Shown here in pieces: positions 9,457-20,832 of a DNA stretch of 64,000 bases (position 1 is the stretch's first letter; each line of letters starts with the position of its first letter). Both the position numbers and the translations under genes were made by a program. The notes below the pieces were generated by a model. That model worked only from the letters and a program-made list of their open reading frames with translations. It was not told the DNA's origin and made no database searches. The DNA is from an uncultured Duncaniella sp. (GTDB taxonomy: Bacteria > Bacteroidota > Bacteroidia > Bacteroidales > Muribaculaceae), in assembly GCA_910586305.1 (NCBI GenBank), contig CAJUGS010000002.1:1-64000 (forward strand). The letters are read 5' to 3'.

Positions 9457-9882
9457 TTAAAGATTCTCCTTTATTCTGGCTATCAGCTCGGCATACTCGG
9501 CATCGGTGAGATATACCTCTCCGGGATTCATGCGGAATGTGCCTCCGTAGTCGGGACCGTCGGCATATTTGGGAGCCAGATGGAAATGAAGATGGGAAAG
9601 CTTGTCGCTATACGCGCCATAGTTGATTTTTTCAGGATTGAAAGCCTTCTGCATGGCACGTGTCACGCGGGCCACGTCGGCCATAAACGCATTGCGTTCC
9701 TCGTCGGAGAGTTCGTTGAGGTCATTTATATGGCCGTTATAGGCCACGAGACAGCGTCCGCGATATGTCTGCTCCTTGAAAAGGAAGGCGCGTGACACGC
9801 TCAAAGGAGCTATCTCTATCATGAGGTCGTGGAGAGTGGCGTTGTTGGTGCAGTAAAGGCAGTCTTTGGGATCGCTATACAT
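9457..9882 (-). CDS. HIT-family nucleotide hydrolase/transferase
   Basis: A 141-residue histidine-triad protein. The triad is HLHFHL (His97, His99, His101), the site that forms the nucleotidyl-histidine intermediate when AMP conjugates or dinucleoside polyphosphates are cleaved. A short N-terminal DCLYC motif (Cys8, Cys11) is similar to metal-binding starts in some HIT proteins. Length is standard. It is the first gene of the leftward five-gene chain, just downstream of a near-consensus promoter. The physiological substrate cannot be inferred. Confidence 0.9.
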   Translation of the reverse strand: MYSDPKDCLYCTNNATLHDLMIEIAPLSVSRAFLFKEQTYRGRCLVAYNGHINDLNELSDEERNAFMADVARVTRAMQKAFNPEKINYGAYSDKLSHLHFHLAPKYADGPDYGGTFRMNPGEVYLTDAEYAELIARIKENL

Positions 9883-9927
9883 GATTGTTTCAAGTGTCTA
9901 AATAGGTTGAAAAAAGTTGACTGAGTG

Positions 9928-9959
9928 CAAATGTAGGCATTATCCCGCTAAAATACAAA
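9928..9959 (-). promoter_or_regulatory. Promoter of the HIT-esterase-kinase-C11-mscS operon
   Basis: On the minus strand TTTG (9956-9959) is followed after 20 nt by TACATTTG (9928-9935), a close match to the Bacteroidetes consensus. The predicted start near 9921 leaves a leader of about 40 nt before the HIT start codon. Confidence 0.75.
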
Positions 9960-10025
9960 TCCATCCCGGGCAAGCCGCAAGAAGGCCGCAAGAAGGGTGA
10001 AACAGAGGAAGTTTTTTATTTTAAA

Positions 10026-10057
10026 TTTTCGAGGTTGAAAAAAAATCTGTATATTTG
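10026..10057 (+). promoter_or_regulatory. Promoter of the nuo-atp-nuo super-operon
   Basis: TATATTTG (10050-10057) matches the -7 box TAnnTTTG. A TTTTC tract (10026-10030) lies 19 nt upstream as the -33 element. Predicted transcription start is about 10064. I see no other good promoter match in the short gaps of the following 17 kb. Confidence 0.65.
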
Positions 10058-10157
10058 CAGAGCGAAAAAGCGCACACTCCTCAAGCACAATCGCAAGTCA
10101 GCACCAATCATTTGACATCCAGGACAATACCCCAAAGAACACGATACAACACAACAT

Positions 10158-10526
10158 ATGATAGCATTAGCAATTCAAAATGCAACCCTCGCGGTGGTGG
10201 CCCTTCTGACAGGTGTCGCCCTCGTGGCCGTTGCGCTTTGGCTCGCAGGGTTGATTTCGCCTAAATCATTCAACCCACAGAAGGGCGAGGCTTACGAATG
10301 TGGCATTCCCACCCGAGGAGAGTCGATGGCTCAATTCAAGGTGGGATATTATCTGTTTGCCATTCTCTTCCTGATGTTTGATGTCGAGACTGTATTCCTC
10401 TACCCGTGGGCAGTGAGAGTACACGAACTCGGCACCCAGGGACTCACCGCCATCGCGGTATTTTTCGGTATCATAGTGCTGGGCCTCGTATATGCCTGGC
10501 GGAAAGGAGCGCTTGAATGGAAGTAA
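10158..10526 (+). CDS. nuoA: NADH-quinone oxidoreductase subunit A
   Basis: A 122-residue membrane subunit of complex I, first gene of the super-operon. It has three hydrophobic segments (about 5-32, 63-85 and 92-115). The family-typical loop carries YECGIPTRGES with the conserved Cys, followed by the segment FLMFDVETVFLYPW with the conserved acidic residues. Its last 10 bp overlap the start of nuoB, a coupling common for these two genes. Confidence 0.95.
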   Translation: MIALAIQNATLAVVALLTGVALVAVALWLAGLISPKSFNPQKGEAYECGIPTRGESMAQFKVGYYLFAILFLMFDVETVFLYPWAVRVHELGTQGLTAIAVFFGIIVLGLVYAWRKGALEWK

Positions 10527-11125
10527 CAGCACAGGGAATGCCCTACGAGGCATGGAAAGACAACGAATACATTGAAAAGCTCGTCAAGGAGCTTCAGGAG
10601 TCGGGGACCAACGTAGTCGTCGGCTCGCTTGACAAACTCATCAACTGGGGGCGGTCCAACTCCATCTGGCCACTCACTTTCGCCACCAGTTGCTGCGGCA
10701 TCGAGTTCGTGTCGCTGGGCGCTGCCCGCTACGACATGGCCCGATTCGGATGGGAAGTAGCACGCGCCTCGCCACGCCAGGCCGACTTCATGATGGTCGC
10801 CGGAACCATCGTTCACCGCATGGTGCCCGTGTTCCGCCGTCTCTACGACCAGCTCGCCGAGCCTAAATACGTCATAGCCTGCGGTAGCTGCGCCATCTCG
10901 GGCGGACCCTTCAAGAAAAGCTACCACGTGGCCATGGGCATCGAGGACATCGTGCCCGTCGACGTGTTCATCCCCGGCTGTCCCCCCCGTCCCGAGGCCA
11001 TGATCTACGGCATCATGCAGCTCTCGCGCAAAATCAAGGTGGAGAAGTTCTTCGGCGGAGTCAACCGCCAGGAAAGCCAGAAGGAATTCCTTGCCGCCCA
11101 CCCCGTCGAGGGAGTCAACGATTAA
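10517..11125 (+). CDS. nuoB: NADH-quinone oxidoreductase subunit B (N2 cluster)
   Basis: A 202-residue subunit that holds the terminal [4Fe-4S] cluster N2, next to the quinone site. The cluster ligands are visible: the tandem cysteines in TSCCGIEF (59, 60), CGSCAISGG, and PGCPPRPEA near the C-terminus. The start overlaps nuoA by 10 bp and lies directly after a GCTTGA context. The C-terminal tail after the core (VNRQESQKE onward) is ordinary for Bacteroidales. Confidence 0.96.
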   Translation: MEVTAQGMPYEAWKDNEYIEKLVKELQESGTNVVVGSLDKLINWGRSNSIWPLTFATSCCGIEFVSLGAARYDMARFGWEVARASPRQADFMMVAGTIVHRMVPVFRRLYDQLAEPKYVIACGSCAISGGPFKKSYHVAMGIEDIVPVDVFIPGCPPRPEAMIYGIMQLSRKIKVEKFFGGVNRQESQKEFLAAHPVEGVND

Positions 11126-11162
11126 ACCCACTTGTCCAATCAAACATTACATTATTAATATA

Positions 11163-12791
11163 ATGGCCAACATTCAGGAAAAGATTTCCGGAAAGTTCCC
11201 CGAGGCAGCCTTCACCCAGACACCGAGCGTACTCGAGGTGAGCGTCCCCGACTCCCGCTGGCACGAGCTGGCGTCAATGCTCCGCCACGAGCTGGAGTTC
11301 GACTATCTCGTCACCATCGTCGGTATGGACTGGAAGGAAGCCGGACTGGGCTGCGTCTACTATCTCGTCTCCACCCGCACCAACGAGCACATCGCTGTCA
11401 AAGTGATGGCCACAGGTGACCGCGAGAAGCCCTTTGTACACTCTGTTTTCGACCTCTGGCAGATAGCCACAATATACGAGCGCGAGGTCTACGACTACTT
11501 CGGCATCATCTTTGTAAACAATCCCGATATGCGCCGCCTGTTCCTCAATATCGACTGGAAAGGCTTCCCACTGCGCAAGGACTACAATAACGACCCGGAT
11601 ATCAACCCCGTATCTATCGAGAACGAGCGCCAGACCGACTTCACCGACACCTGGGTGGAGAAGGACGGCAAAATCGTCAAAGAGGAACGACGCATCTTCC
11701 AGCCCGAGGACTTTGTGGTCAACATTGGCCCGCAGCACCCCGCCACACACGGTGTGCTGCGTTTCCGCACAGCTGTAGACGGCGAGATAATCAAAAAAAT
11801 CGACCTCTATCTGGGCTATATCCACCGCGGAGTCGAGAAGATATGCGAAGGACTCACCTACCCCCAGACCCTCCACTTCATGGACCGTCTGGACTACTTC
11901 TCGGCCCACAACTACCACCACGGCCTCTGCCTGGTGATCGAGGAGGCCGCCGGCATCGAGATTTCGCGCCGCGCCAAGGTGATTCGCGTTCTCATGGACG
12001 AGCTCTCGCGCATAGCCTCACACTGCCTCTTCATCGGCACCTACTGCATGGACCTCGGGGCAACCACAATGCTCTTCTACACCCTGCGTGTGCGCGAGCA
12101 GATACTCGACATCATGGAGCGCACCTGCGGAGCCCGCATGACATTCAACTATGACTGCATCGGAGGCGTGATGCAGGACCTCCACCCCGACTTCGTGAAG
12201 GACGTACACGCGCTTCTCGACGTGCTTCCCGCCAATATCAAGGAATACAATAAGATATTCACCGGCAACGTAATAGCCCGCGACCGTATGGAAGGCGTGG
12301 GAGTGCTTTCACGCGCCGACGCCATCTCATGGTCGGTCACCGGCCCCAACGGACGTGGCTCGGGCTGGGCCTGCGACATCCGCAAATGCGAGCCCTACAG
12401 CATCTATTCAGAGCTTGATTTCGAGGAAGTAGTGCGCGAAGAGGGCGACTCGATGGCCCGCTTCAAGGTGCGTCTGGCCGAGATGGAACAGAGCGCCCGC
12501 ATCATAGCCCAGCTCATCGACAATATTCCGGAAGGCGAATACTGCGTGAAAGTGCCCAAGGTGCTCAAACTTCCTGCAGGCCACTGGTTCAAGCTCGTGG
12601 AGGGCTGCCGCGGCGCATTCGGCATCTATCTCGAAAGCGACGGCACCGCCTCGCCCTACCGTCTGAAAATCGCTCCTCCCTGTCTCCCCGCAGCCGCCGT
12701 AGTCGACCACATCACTCGCGGACAGAAGATTGCTGACCTTATCACGATCGGCGGTTCTATGGACTATATCGTCCCCGATATCGACAGATAA
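11163..12791 (+). CDS. nuoCD: NADH-quinone oxidoreductase fused subunits C and D
   Basis: One 542-residue chain combines NuoC (about 1-150, with the motif EREVYDYFGIIF) and NuoD (about 175-542). NuoD lines the quinone cavity; its quinone-site His and Tyr are in QHPATHG and DRLDYFS. The ATG at 11163 (MANIQEK) is preferred over an in-frame ATG at 11091, because that one lies inside nuoB and adds a non-homologous stretch. C-D fusion is usual in Bacteroidetes and enterobacteria. It follows nuoB after 37 bp. Confidence 0.95.
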   Translation: MANIQEKISGKFPEAAFTQTPSVLEVSVPDSRWHELASMLRHELEFDYLVTIVGMDWKEAGLGCVYYLVSTRTNEHIAVKVMATGDREKPFVHSVFDLWQIATIYEREVYDYFGIIFVNNPDMRRLFLNIDWKGFPLRKDYNNDPDINPVSIENERQTDFTDTWVEKDGKIVKEERRIFQPEDFVVNIGPQHPATHGVLRFRTAVDGEIIKKIDLYLGYIHRGVEKICEGLTYPQTLHFMDRLDYFSAHNYHHGLCLVIEEAAGIEISRRAKVIRVLMDELSRIASHCLFIGTYCMDLGATTMLFYTLRVREQILDIMERTCGARMTFNYDCIGGVMQDLHPDFVKDVHALLDVLPANIKEYNKIFTGNVIARDRMEGVGVLSRADAISWSVTGPNGRGSGWACDIRKCEPYSIYSELDFEEVVREEGDSMARFKVRLAEMEQSARIIAQLIDNIPEGEYCVKVPKVLKLPAGHWFKLVEGCRGAFGIYLESDGTASPYRLKIAPPCLPAAAVVDHITRGQKIADLITIGGSMDYIVPDIDR

Positions 12792-12836
12792 CCAAGCACC
12801 AAGTATAAACCAATCATTCAACTTACCATATAAGTT

Positions 12837-15471
<2,635 letters not shown>

Positions 15472-15497
15472 CTCACCACCTATAATCAACGAACCAG

Positions 15498-15737
15498 ATG
15501 ACACTAAAGATAATCTCAGCCGACGACATCCTCTTCTCTGGAGAAGTGAAAGCGGTACACCTTCCCGGCGCAATGGGTGCATTCACCGTGCTTCCCGGCC
15601 ACGCCTCGCTCATCTCTACCCTCACCCCCGGCAAAGTGCGCTATACCACCGCCGATACAGGCGAGGAGCAGAGCAAGCAGATAGAAGGCGGCATCGTAGA
15701 TGTCGACTCGGACATTATCTCAGTGTGCATATACTAA
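15498..15737 (+). CDS. atpC: F1Fo ATP synthase subunit epsilon, short form
   Basis: A 79-residue epsilon subunit containing only the N-terminal beta-sandwich (LPGAMGAFTVLPGHASLIS motif). The C-terminal two-helix domain, which in E. coli (139 aa) inhibits ATP hydrolysis, is absent. The stop is clean and the next gene follows after 17 bp, so it is not truncated by a frameshift. Short epsilon forms are found in other Bacteroidetes. It should still link gamma to the c-ring. Confidence 0.93.
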   Translation: MTLKIISADDILFSGEVKAVHLPGAMGAFTVLPGHASLISTLTPGKVRYTTADTGEEQSKQIEGGIVDVDSDIISVCIY

Positions 15738-15754
15738 AAACATCCCATCCGCGA

Positions 15755-16897
15755 ATGATACGTCAACTCTTCACGACAATAGCACTGGCACTCATCGCCC
15801 TGCTGCTTCCGTCCACAGCCCTGGCCTCGGGCCACGATGGCGACAACACGGAAGCCAAGGAGGGAGTCGACGCCCAGGGCATCATATTCGATCACCTCGG
15901 CGACGGCTACGGCTGGGAAGTGCCCTTCAACCACCACAAGCGCATCCCGCTCCCAGTCATCGTATGGGGCAGCGACGGCCTTCACGTGTTCTCGTCGTCA
16001 CGAGTGACCGGAAGCGCCAACGGCGGTGTGTGGCGCGACGGCAACGCCGAATTCAAGATTGCCGGCAAGGACAGCAAATACAAAGGCAAAGTGGTGGAAA
16101 TCATCGACGGCAAGGAAGTAAAGCCCGTGATTGACATCTCCATCACCAAAAACGTCTGCGGAGTATTCATCGCCGTCCTGCTCACCATCTGGAGCATTCT
16201 CAGCGTGGCCCGCTGGCACAAGACCCAGGGCATGAAAGCACCGCGCAGAATGACAGGAGCAATCGAATTTGTGATTATCTTCATCTATGACGGTGTGATA
16301 AAGCCCACCCTCAAGCAGAAGGCCGACAAGTTTGCCCCCTATCTGCTGACCGTGTTCTTCTTCATACTCATCATGAACCTTCTGGGCCTCATTGTCATCT
16401 TCCCGGGCGGTGCAAACCTCACCGGCAACATCGCAGTGACCCTGGTGCTCGCGCTATTCACATTCTTCGTGACCAACATCTTCGCCACAAAGCACTACTG
16501 GAAGGAGATATTCAACCCCGACGTGCCCTGGTGGCTCAAGTATCCGCTCCCCATCATGCCGCTGATAGAGATTGTCAGCATCTTCACCAAGCCCGCCGCA
16601 CTCACCGTGCGTCTCTTCGCCAACATGATGGGAGGCCACATGATAGTCATCGTGCTCACTCTGCTCATCTTCATCTTCGCGGCAATGGGCCCTGCCGTCA
16701 CCGGAGCCACCGCAGTGGTATCGATAATGTTCTCGGTGTTCATGCTGCTCATCGACGTGCTCGTGAGCTTCATCCAGGCCTACGTGTTCACCATGCTCTC
16801 CACCCTCTTCATAGCCCTCGGCCAGGAAGACGGACACCATGAGAAGGACCACCACGCCGACGAGGCAAAGGCTGCCGCAGTAACCGACGCGAAATGA
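15755..16897 (+). CDS. atpB: F1Fo ATP synthase subunit a with N-terminal periplasmic extension
   Basis: A 380-residue proton-channel subunit. The ATG at 15755 gives an apparent signal peptide (1-24, ending ALAS), then an extracytoplasmic segment of about 115 residues rich in His, Gly and Asp. The conserved membrane part starts near 130. The essential Arg lies in LTVRLFANMMGGH. E. coli subunit a (271 aa) lacks such an extension, but Bacteroidetes versions commonly have one. An upstream in-frame extension to 15404 is spurious because it overlaps atpD and atpC. The C-terminus is His/Asp/Glu-rich (EDGHHEKDHHADE). Confidence 0.94.
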   Translation: MIRQLFTTIALALIALLLPSTALASGHDGDNTEAKEGVDAQGIIFDHLGDGYGWEVPFNHHKRIPLPVIVWGSDGLHVFSSSRVTGSANGGVWRDGNAEFKIAGKDSKYKGKVVEIIDGKEVKPVIDISITKNVCGVFIAVLLTIWSILSVARWHKTQGMKAPRRMTGAIEFVIIFIYDGVIKPTLKQKADKFAPYLLTVFFFILIMNLLGLIVIFPGGANLTGNIAVTLVLALFTFFVTNIFATKHYWKEIFNPDVPWWLKYPLPIMPLIEIVSIFTKPAALTVRLFANMMGGHMIVIVLTLLIFIFAAMGPAVTGATAVVSIMFSVFMLLIDVLVSFIQAYVFTMLSTLFIALGQEDGHHEKDHHADEAKAAAVTDAK

Positions 16898-16966
16898 CTC
16901 GACCAAGAAAAAGACAAAACAAAAAAATAAAAAAAGTATAATCACCCCTCTAAATTCCCTACAACT
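16898..16966 (+). promoter_or_regulatory. A-rich translation leader of atpE
   Basis: The gap between atpB and atpE is the longest inside the atp block and contains a run dominated by A residues (about 16904-16942). In Bacteroidetes, which mostly lack Shine-Dalgarno sites, A-rich leaders favour initiation. This fits the need for many more copies of subunit c than of the other Fo subunits. That role is inferred. Confidence 0.5.
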
Positions 16967-17215
16967 ATGTTAGCAATGATTTTAGCAGCTATCGAAGGTA
17001 TTCTCGGCATCGGCGTCTGCATCGGTGCAGCAATCACAGCAATCGGCGCCGGTCTCGGTATCGGCAAAATCGGTAGCTCTGCCATGGAGGCAATCGCCCG
17101 TCAGCCCGAATCGACCGGCGACATCCGAAGCAACATGATCGTTATCGCAGCCCTTATCGAAGGTGTCGCACTTTTCGCAGTCATCGTCTGCATCCTCGCA
17201 ATGTTCGTAGGCTAA
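16967..17215 (+). CDS. atpE: F1Fo ATP synthase subunit c
   Basis: An 82-residue hairpin of two transmembrane helices with the loop ARQPE. The ion-binding carboxylate is the Glu in LIEGVAL of helix 2. At the positions that define sodium-binding rings, the Gln of helix 1 is replaced by Ile and the Ser/Thr after Glu by Gly. The ring is therefore predicted to be proton-specific. It is preceded by an A-rich leader. Confidence 0.95.
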   Translation: MLAMILAAIEGILGIGVCIGAAITAIGAGLGIGKIGSSAMEAIARQPESTGDIRSNMIVIAALIEGVALFAVIVCILAMFVG

Positions 17216-17237
17216 TCTTTGAGCCAGGTTAAACGCT

Positions 17238-17735
17238 ATGGAACTATTCACGCCTGATTTCGGCCTGATATTCTGGATGTTCGTATCATTCGCCATCCTC
17301 TTCCTCATCCTGTGGAAGTGGGGCTGGCCTGTGATTATGAAAGGAGTGTCCGACCGAGCCGACCTCATCGACAAGGGTGTGGAGTATGCTCAAAATGCCA
17401 AAGAACAGCTTGACCATGCCCGCGAAGAGGCGAATAAATACATAGAAGACGCCCGTCGCCAGCAGGCCGAGATGCTACGCGAGACCGACAAGATGAAAAA
17501 CCAGCTCATCGAGGAAGCCCGCAACGCAGCCCAGGCCGCCGCAAAAAAAGAGATGGACGCCGCAAAACTCTCAATCCAGCAGGAACGCAAAGCCGCCGAG
17601 GAGCAATTCCGCACCGAGGTGTCCACCTTTGCCCTCGACATCGCTCAGAAGGTCGTACGCGGCCAGCTCAAAGAGGACAAGGCACAGGAGAAGCTCGTCA
17701 ACTCCCTGCTCGACGAGATGGAAAAGAAGAACTAA
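17238..17735 (+). CDS. atpF: F1Fo ATP synthase subunit b
   Basis: A 165-residue peripheral stalk subunit. One N-terminal membrane helix (about 8-26, FGLIFWMFVSFAILFLILW) is followed by a long charged Ala/Glu/Lys coiled coil, interrupted only by a few glycines. Length and layout match E. coli subunit b (156 aa). It lies 22 bp after atpE and 21 bp before atpH. Confidence 0.94.
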   Translation: MELFTPDFGLIFWMFVSFAILFLILWKWGWPVIMKGVSDRADLIDKGVEYAQNAKEQLDHAREEANKYIEDARRQQAEMLRETDKMKNQLIEEARNAAQAAAKKEMDAAKLSIQQERKAAEEQFRTEVSTFALDIAQKVVRGQLKEDKAQEKLVNSLLDEMEKKN

Positions 17736-17756
17736 CACAGCTCACAGCCTCACTAC

Positions 17757-18302
17757 ATGAACCAAGGTCTCATCCCAAGCCGCTACGCCAAAGCCCTCTA
17801 CGAGTATGCCTCCGAACAGGGCGCCGACAAGCGTGTCTTCGATCTCATGAAGACTCTCTCAGCCTCATTCGAGGCTGAGCCGGGACTCATGAAGGTCATG
17901 GCCAACCCGTTTATCGCACCGGCCGACAAGAGAAAACTGCTCACCTCCGCAGCCGGAGCCGACAAGAACTCCGACAGCGTCTACGAGCGTTTCCTCAGTC
18001 TACTCACCGACAACAACCGTCTCGACCTTGCCCGCGACATCGCTCTGGCCTATATGAAGCAGTATCGCACCGACCACTCCATCCGTCTGGTCACCGTGAC
18101 ATCTGCATCACCACTTGCGAAGACCGACGAAGAGAGGCTGAAGAAACTCATCGCAAGTCATCTCGACGGCGCCACGATGGAATACAAAAGCTGCGTTGAC
18201 CCCGATCTCATCGGAGGCTTCACGGTGACGGTAGACAACGAAAAACTCGATGCCTCCGTGGCCAACGAGCTGAAACAACTGCGACTGAAACTTCTAAATT
18301 AA
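17757..18302 (+). CDS. atpH: F1Fo ATP synthase subunit delta
   Basis: A 181-residue subunit joining the peripheral stalk to the top of F1. The N-terminal helical domain begins with the family signature SRYAKALYEYA. The C-terminal part ends with the conserved segment DPDLIGGFTVTVDNEKLDASV. Length is normal (E. coli 177 aa). Confidence 0.94.
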   Translation: MNQGLIPSRYAKALYEYASEQGADKRVFDLMKTLSASFEAEPGLMKVMANPFIAPADKRKLLTSAAGADKNSDSVYERFLSLLTDNNRLDLARDIALAYMKQYRTDHSIRLVTVTSASPLAKTDEERLKKLIASHLDGATMEYKSCVDPDLIGGFTVTVDNEKLDASVANELKQLRLKLLN

Positions 18303-18332
18303 ACCTACCCCCCTGTAACTCACCAATTACCA

Positions 18333-19904
18333 ATGATAAACCCAAGCGAGATTTCTCAGGTACTTAAGCAACAACTCGAGAGTGTCAACTCCAAGGTAAC
18401 CTTTGAAGAAACCGGCACCGTGCTCGACGTGGGCGACGGCGTGGCCCACGTCTACGGCCTCGACAACGTATGCGCCAACGAGCTTGTAGAGTTCGAGAAC
18501 GGCGTGAAGGGTGTAGCCCTCAACCTCGAGGAGAGCAACGTCGGTGTCATCCTCCTCAACAACGTCAATAAGGTCACCGAGAACATGAGCGTGCGCCGCA
18601 CCGGACAGATTGCCTCCATCAACGTGGGCGACGGTGTCTTTGGCCGCGTCATCAACGTCTTGGGTCAGCCCATCGACGGAAAAGGTCCCATCCAGGGAGA
18701 GCTTCTCCCGATGCCGCTCGAGCGCAAGGCTCCTGGCGTAATCTTCCGCCAGCCCGTGAAGCAGCCGCTCCAGACAGGCATCAAGGCCATCGACTCGATG
18801 GTGCCCATCGGCCGTGGCCAGCGAGAGCTCATCATCGGCGACCGCCAGATAGGCAAGACTGCCATCGCCATCGACACCATCCTCAACCAGCGCAAAGGAT
18901 TTGAGGAAGGCAAACCCGTCTACTGTATCTATGTGGCCATCGGCCAGAAGGCATCTACAGTGGCCTCGACCGTCGAGACCCTCCGCCAGCACGGCGCGCT
19001 CGACTACACCGTTGTCGTAGCCGCTACAGCCGCCGACTCGGCAGCCGAGCGCTACTACGCCCCCTTTGCCGGCGTGGCAATCGGCGAATATATCCGCGAC
19101 ACCGGCCGCGACGCACTCATCATCTACGACGACCTCTCCAAACAGGCCGTGGCCTATCGCGAGATCTCGCTCGTGCTTAAGCGTCCCTCGGGCCGCGAGG
19201 CATATCCCGGCGACATCTTCTATCTCCACAGCCGTCTGCTCGAGCGCGCCGCAAAGATTATCGACAACCAGCAGGTGGCCGAGCAGATGAACGACCTGCC
19301 CGAGTCGCTGAAGAAAATCGTCAAAGGCGGAGGCTCGCTCACCGCGCTCCCCATCATCGAAACACAGGCCGGCGACGTATCGGCCTACATCCCCACAAAC
19401 GTCATCTCGATCACCGACGGACAGATCTTCCTTGAGACAGCCCTATTCAACCGCGGTATACGTCCCGCCATCAACGTGGGTATCTCCGTGTCGCGTGTAG
19501 GCGGCAGCGCACAGATCAAGTCGATGAAGAAGGTGGCAGGCACACTCAAAATCGACCAGGCACAGTTCCGCGAGCTCGAATCGTTCACCAAGTTCGGCGG
19601 CGACATCGACGCCGTGACAGCCCGCGTCATCGACAAGGGACGCAAGAACGAGCGACTCCTCATCCAGCCCCAGTACTCCCCCATGATGGTGGAAGACGAA
19701 GTGGCCGTGATCTTCTGCGGAACCCACGGACTCCTGGCCGACGTGCCCCTCGACAAGGTGAAAGAATTTGAGAAGAACTTCCTCCAGCTCATGCACGCCC
19801 GTCACCCCGAGGCCATGGAGGCCATCAAGGCAGGCAAGCTCGACGACGACATCGCCGCCAAGCTCACCGATGCAGCTGCGGAAATCTCCTCTTCCTATAA
19901 GTAA
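18333..19904 (+). CDS. atpA: F1Fo ATP synthase subunit alpha
   Basis: A 523-residue non-catalytic nucleotide-binding subunit. The P-loop reads GDRQIGKT (usually GDRQTGKT), a mild change at a variable position. Other conserved segments are intact: [17 protein letters not shown] and the N-terminal GIVHVYGL-like strand ([10 protein letters not shown]). Length is close to the E. coli subunit (513 aa). It is preceded by a 30-bp gap after atpH. Confidence 0.96.
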   Translation: MINPSEISQVLKQQLESVNSKVTFEETGTVLDVGDGVAHVYGLDNVCANELVEFENGVKGVALNLEESNVGVILLNNVNKVTENMSVRRTGQIASINVGDGVFGRVINVLGQPIDGKGPIQGELLPMPLERKAPGVIFRQPVKQPLQTGIKAIDSMVPIGRGQRELIIGDRQIGKTAIAIDTILNQRKGFEEGKPVYCIYVAIGQKASTVASTVETLRQHGALDYTVVVAATAADSAAERYYAPFAGVAIGEYIRDTGRDALIIYDDLSKQAVAYREISLVLKRPSGREAYPGDIFYLHSRLLERAAKIIDNQQVAEQMNDLPESLKKIVKGGGSLTALPIIETQAGDVSAYIPTNVISITDGQIFLETALFNRGIRPAINVGISVSRVGGSAQIKSMKKVAGTLKIDQAQFRELESFTKFGGDIDAVTARVIDKGRKNERLLIQPQYSPMMVEDEVAVIFCGTHGLLADVPLDKVKEFEKNFLQLMHARHPEAMEAIKAGKLDDDIAAKLTDAAAEISSSYK

Positions 19905-19926
19905 ACTCTGAGAAAGCACCACTGAA

Positions 19927-20811
19927 ATGGCAACACTACGCGAACTAAAAGGACGCATCGGCTCGGTGGCTTCGAGCGAGAAAATCACCGGAGCCATGAA
20001 GATGATCTCCTCGGCCAAAATGCACCGTGCCGAGGCCGACCTGCGCCGTCTCCTCCCGTTCAGACAGCAGATTGAAAACATCATCGGCAACCTTCTCAGC
20101 ACAGATGCCGAGTTTTCATCACCGCTCACTGAGCCTCGCGAAGTCCACAAAGTGGCCTTCGTGGTGCTCGGCTCCGACGACGGCCTCTGCGGCGGCTACA
20201 ACATCAACATCTTCAAAGGCCTCCTGCAGGCTATCAGCGACACCAGGGCAGCATATGGCCAAGGGGTGGAAATCACAGTAATCCCCGTGGGTAAAAAAAT
20301 TGCCAAGGCAGTCGACAAGATAGCCGAAGGCAGCCTAAGGGCTGAGAAAATCGGCTACATAAACTCCAAGAGCGACTCGGCCTCGGTCAAAGCTCTCGCC
20401 GGCGAGCTCGTCAAGAGCTACACCGACGGGAAATACGACCGTGTGGAACTTCTCTACATGAATTTCCAGAGTGTGTCGCGCCAGCGCCTGCGCCGCGACA
20501 CATATCTCCCCGTCGACGCCGAGGCCCTCGGCTCGGAAGGAGCCGGGACAGCCTGCCGGCCCTGCATATTTGAGCCCGACGCAGCCACAATCTTCCGCTC
20601 GGTAATCCCGATGTTCCTCCTCGCCGTCATGCAGGAGGTATTCACCGAAAACCGTGCTTCCGAACAGGCCGCACGCATCATGGCCATGCAGAGCGCCAAC
20701 GACAACGCAAAGAACCTGCTTGAAGTGTTGCAGCTCGAGTACAACAAGCTGCGCCAGCAAAGCATCACCACCGAGCTGCTCGACATTCTGGGCGGCCAGG
20801 TCAAAAACTAA
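19927..20811 (+). CDS. atpG: F1Fo ATP synthase subunit gamma
   Basis: A 294-residue central rotor shaft. The N-terminal helix carries the family segment ITGAMKMISSAKMHRAE and the C-terminal helix carries NDNAKNLLEVLQLEYNKLRQQSIT. The Rossmann-like middle starts with DDGLCGGYNIN. It is the last atp gene, and nuoI begins only 21 bp later with no terminator between, so the transcript should continue into the second half of complex I. Confidence 0.95.
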   Translation: MATLRELKGRIGSVASSEKITGAMKMISSAKMHRAEADLRRLLPFRQQIENIIGNLLSTDAEFSSPLTEPREVHKVAFVVLGSDDGLCGGYNINIFKGLLQAISDTRAAYGQGVEITVIPVGKKIAKAVDKIAEGSLRAEKIGYINSKSDSASVKALAGELVKSYTDGKYDRVELLYMNFQSVSRQRLRRDTYLPVDAEALGSEGAGTACRPCIFEPDAATIFRSVIPMFLLAVMQEVFTENRASEQAARIMAMQSANDNAKNLLEVLQLEYNKLRQQSITTELLDILGGQVKN

Positions 20812-20832
20812 ACCAATCATTCACAATAACAC

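Larger units (their letters stand above)
9883..10157. other. Divergent promoter region between HIT and nuoA genes
   Basis: The 275-bp AT-rich gap holds two outward-facing promoters, listed separately: one leftward for the HIT operon and one rightward for nuoA. The nuoA leader of about 90 nt shows no clear secondary structure and no riboswitch that I recognise. Confidence 0.7.

Noticed and set aside
15738..15754. Missing atpI/atpZ-like gene between atpC and atpB
   Set aside because: Some Bacteroides operons carry a small hypothetical gene here, as I recall, but its absence cannot be judged without comparison and no remnant is visible in 17 bp.
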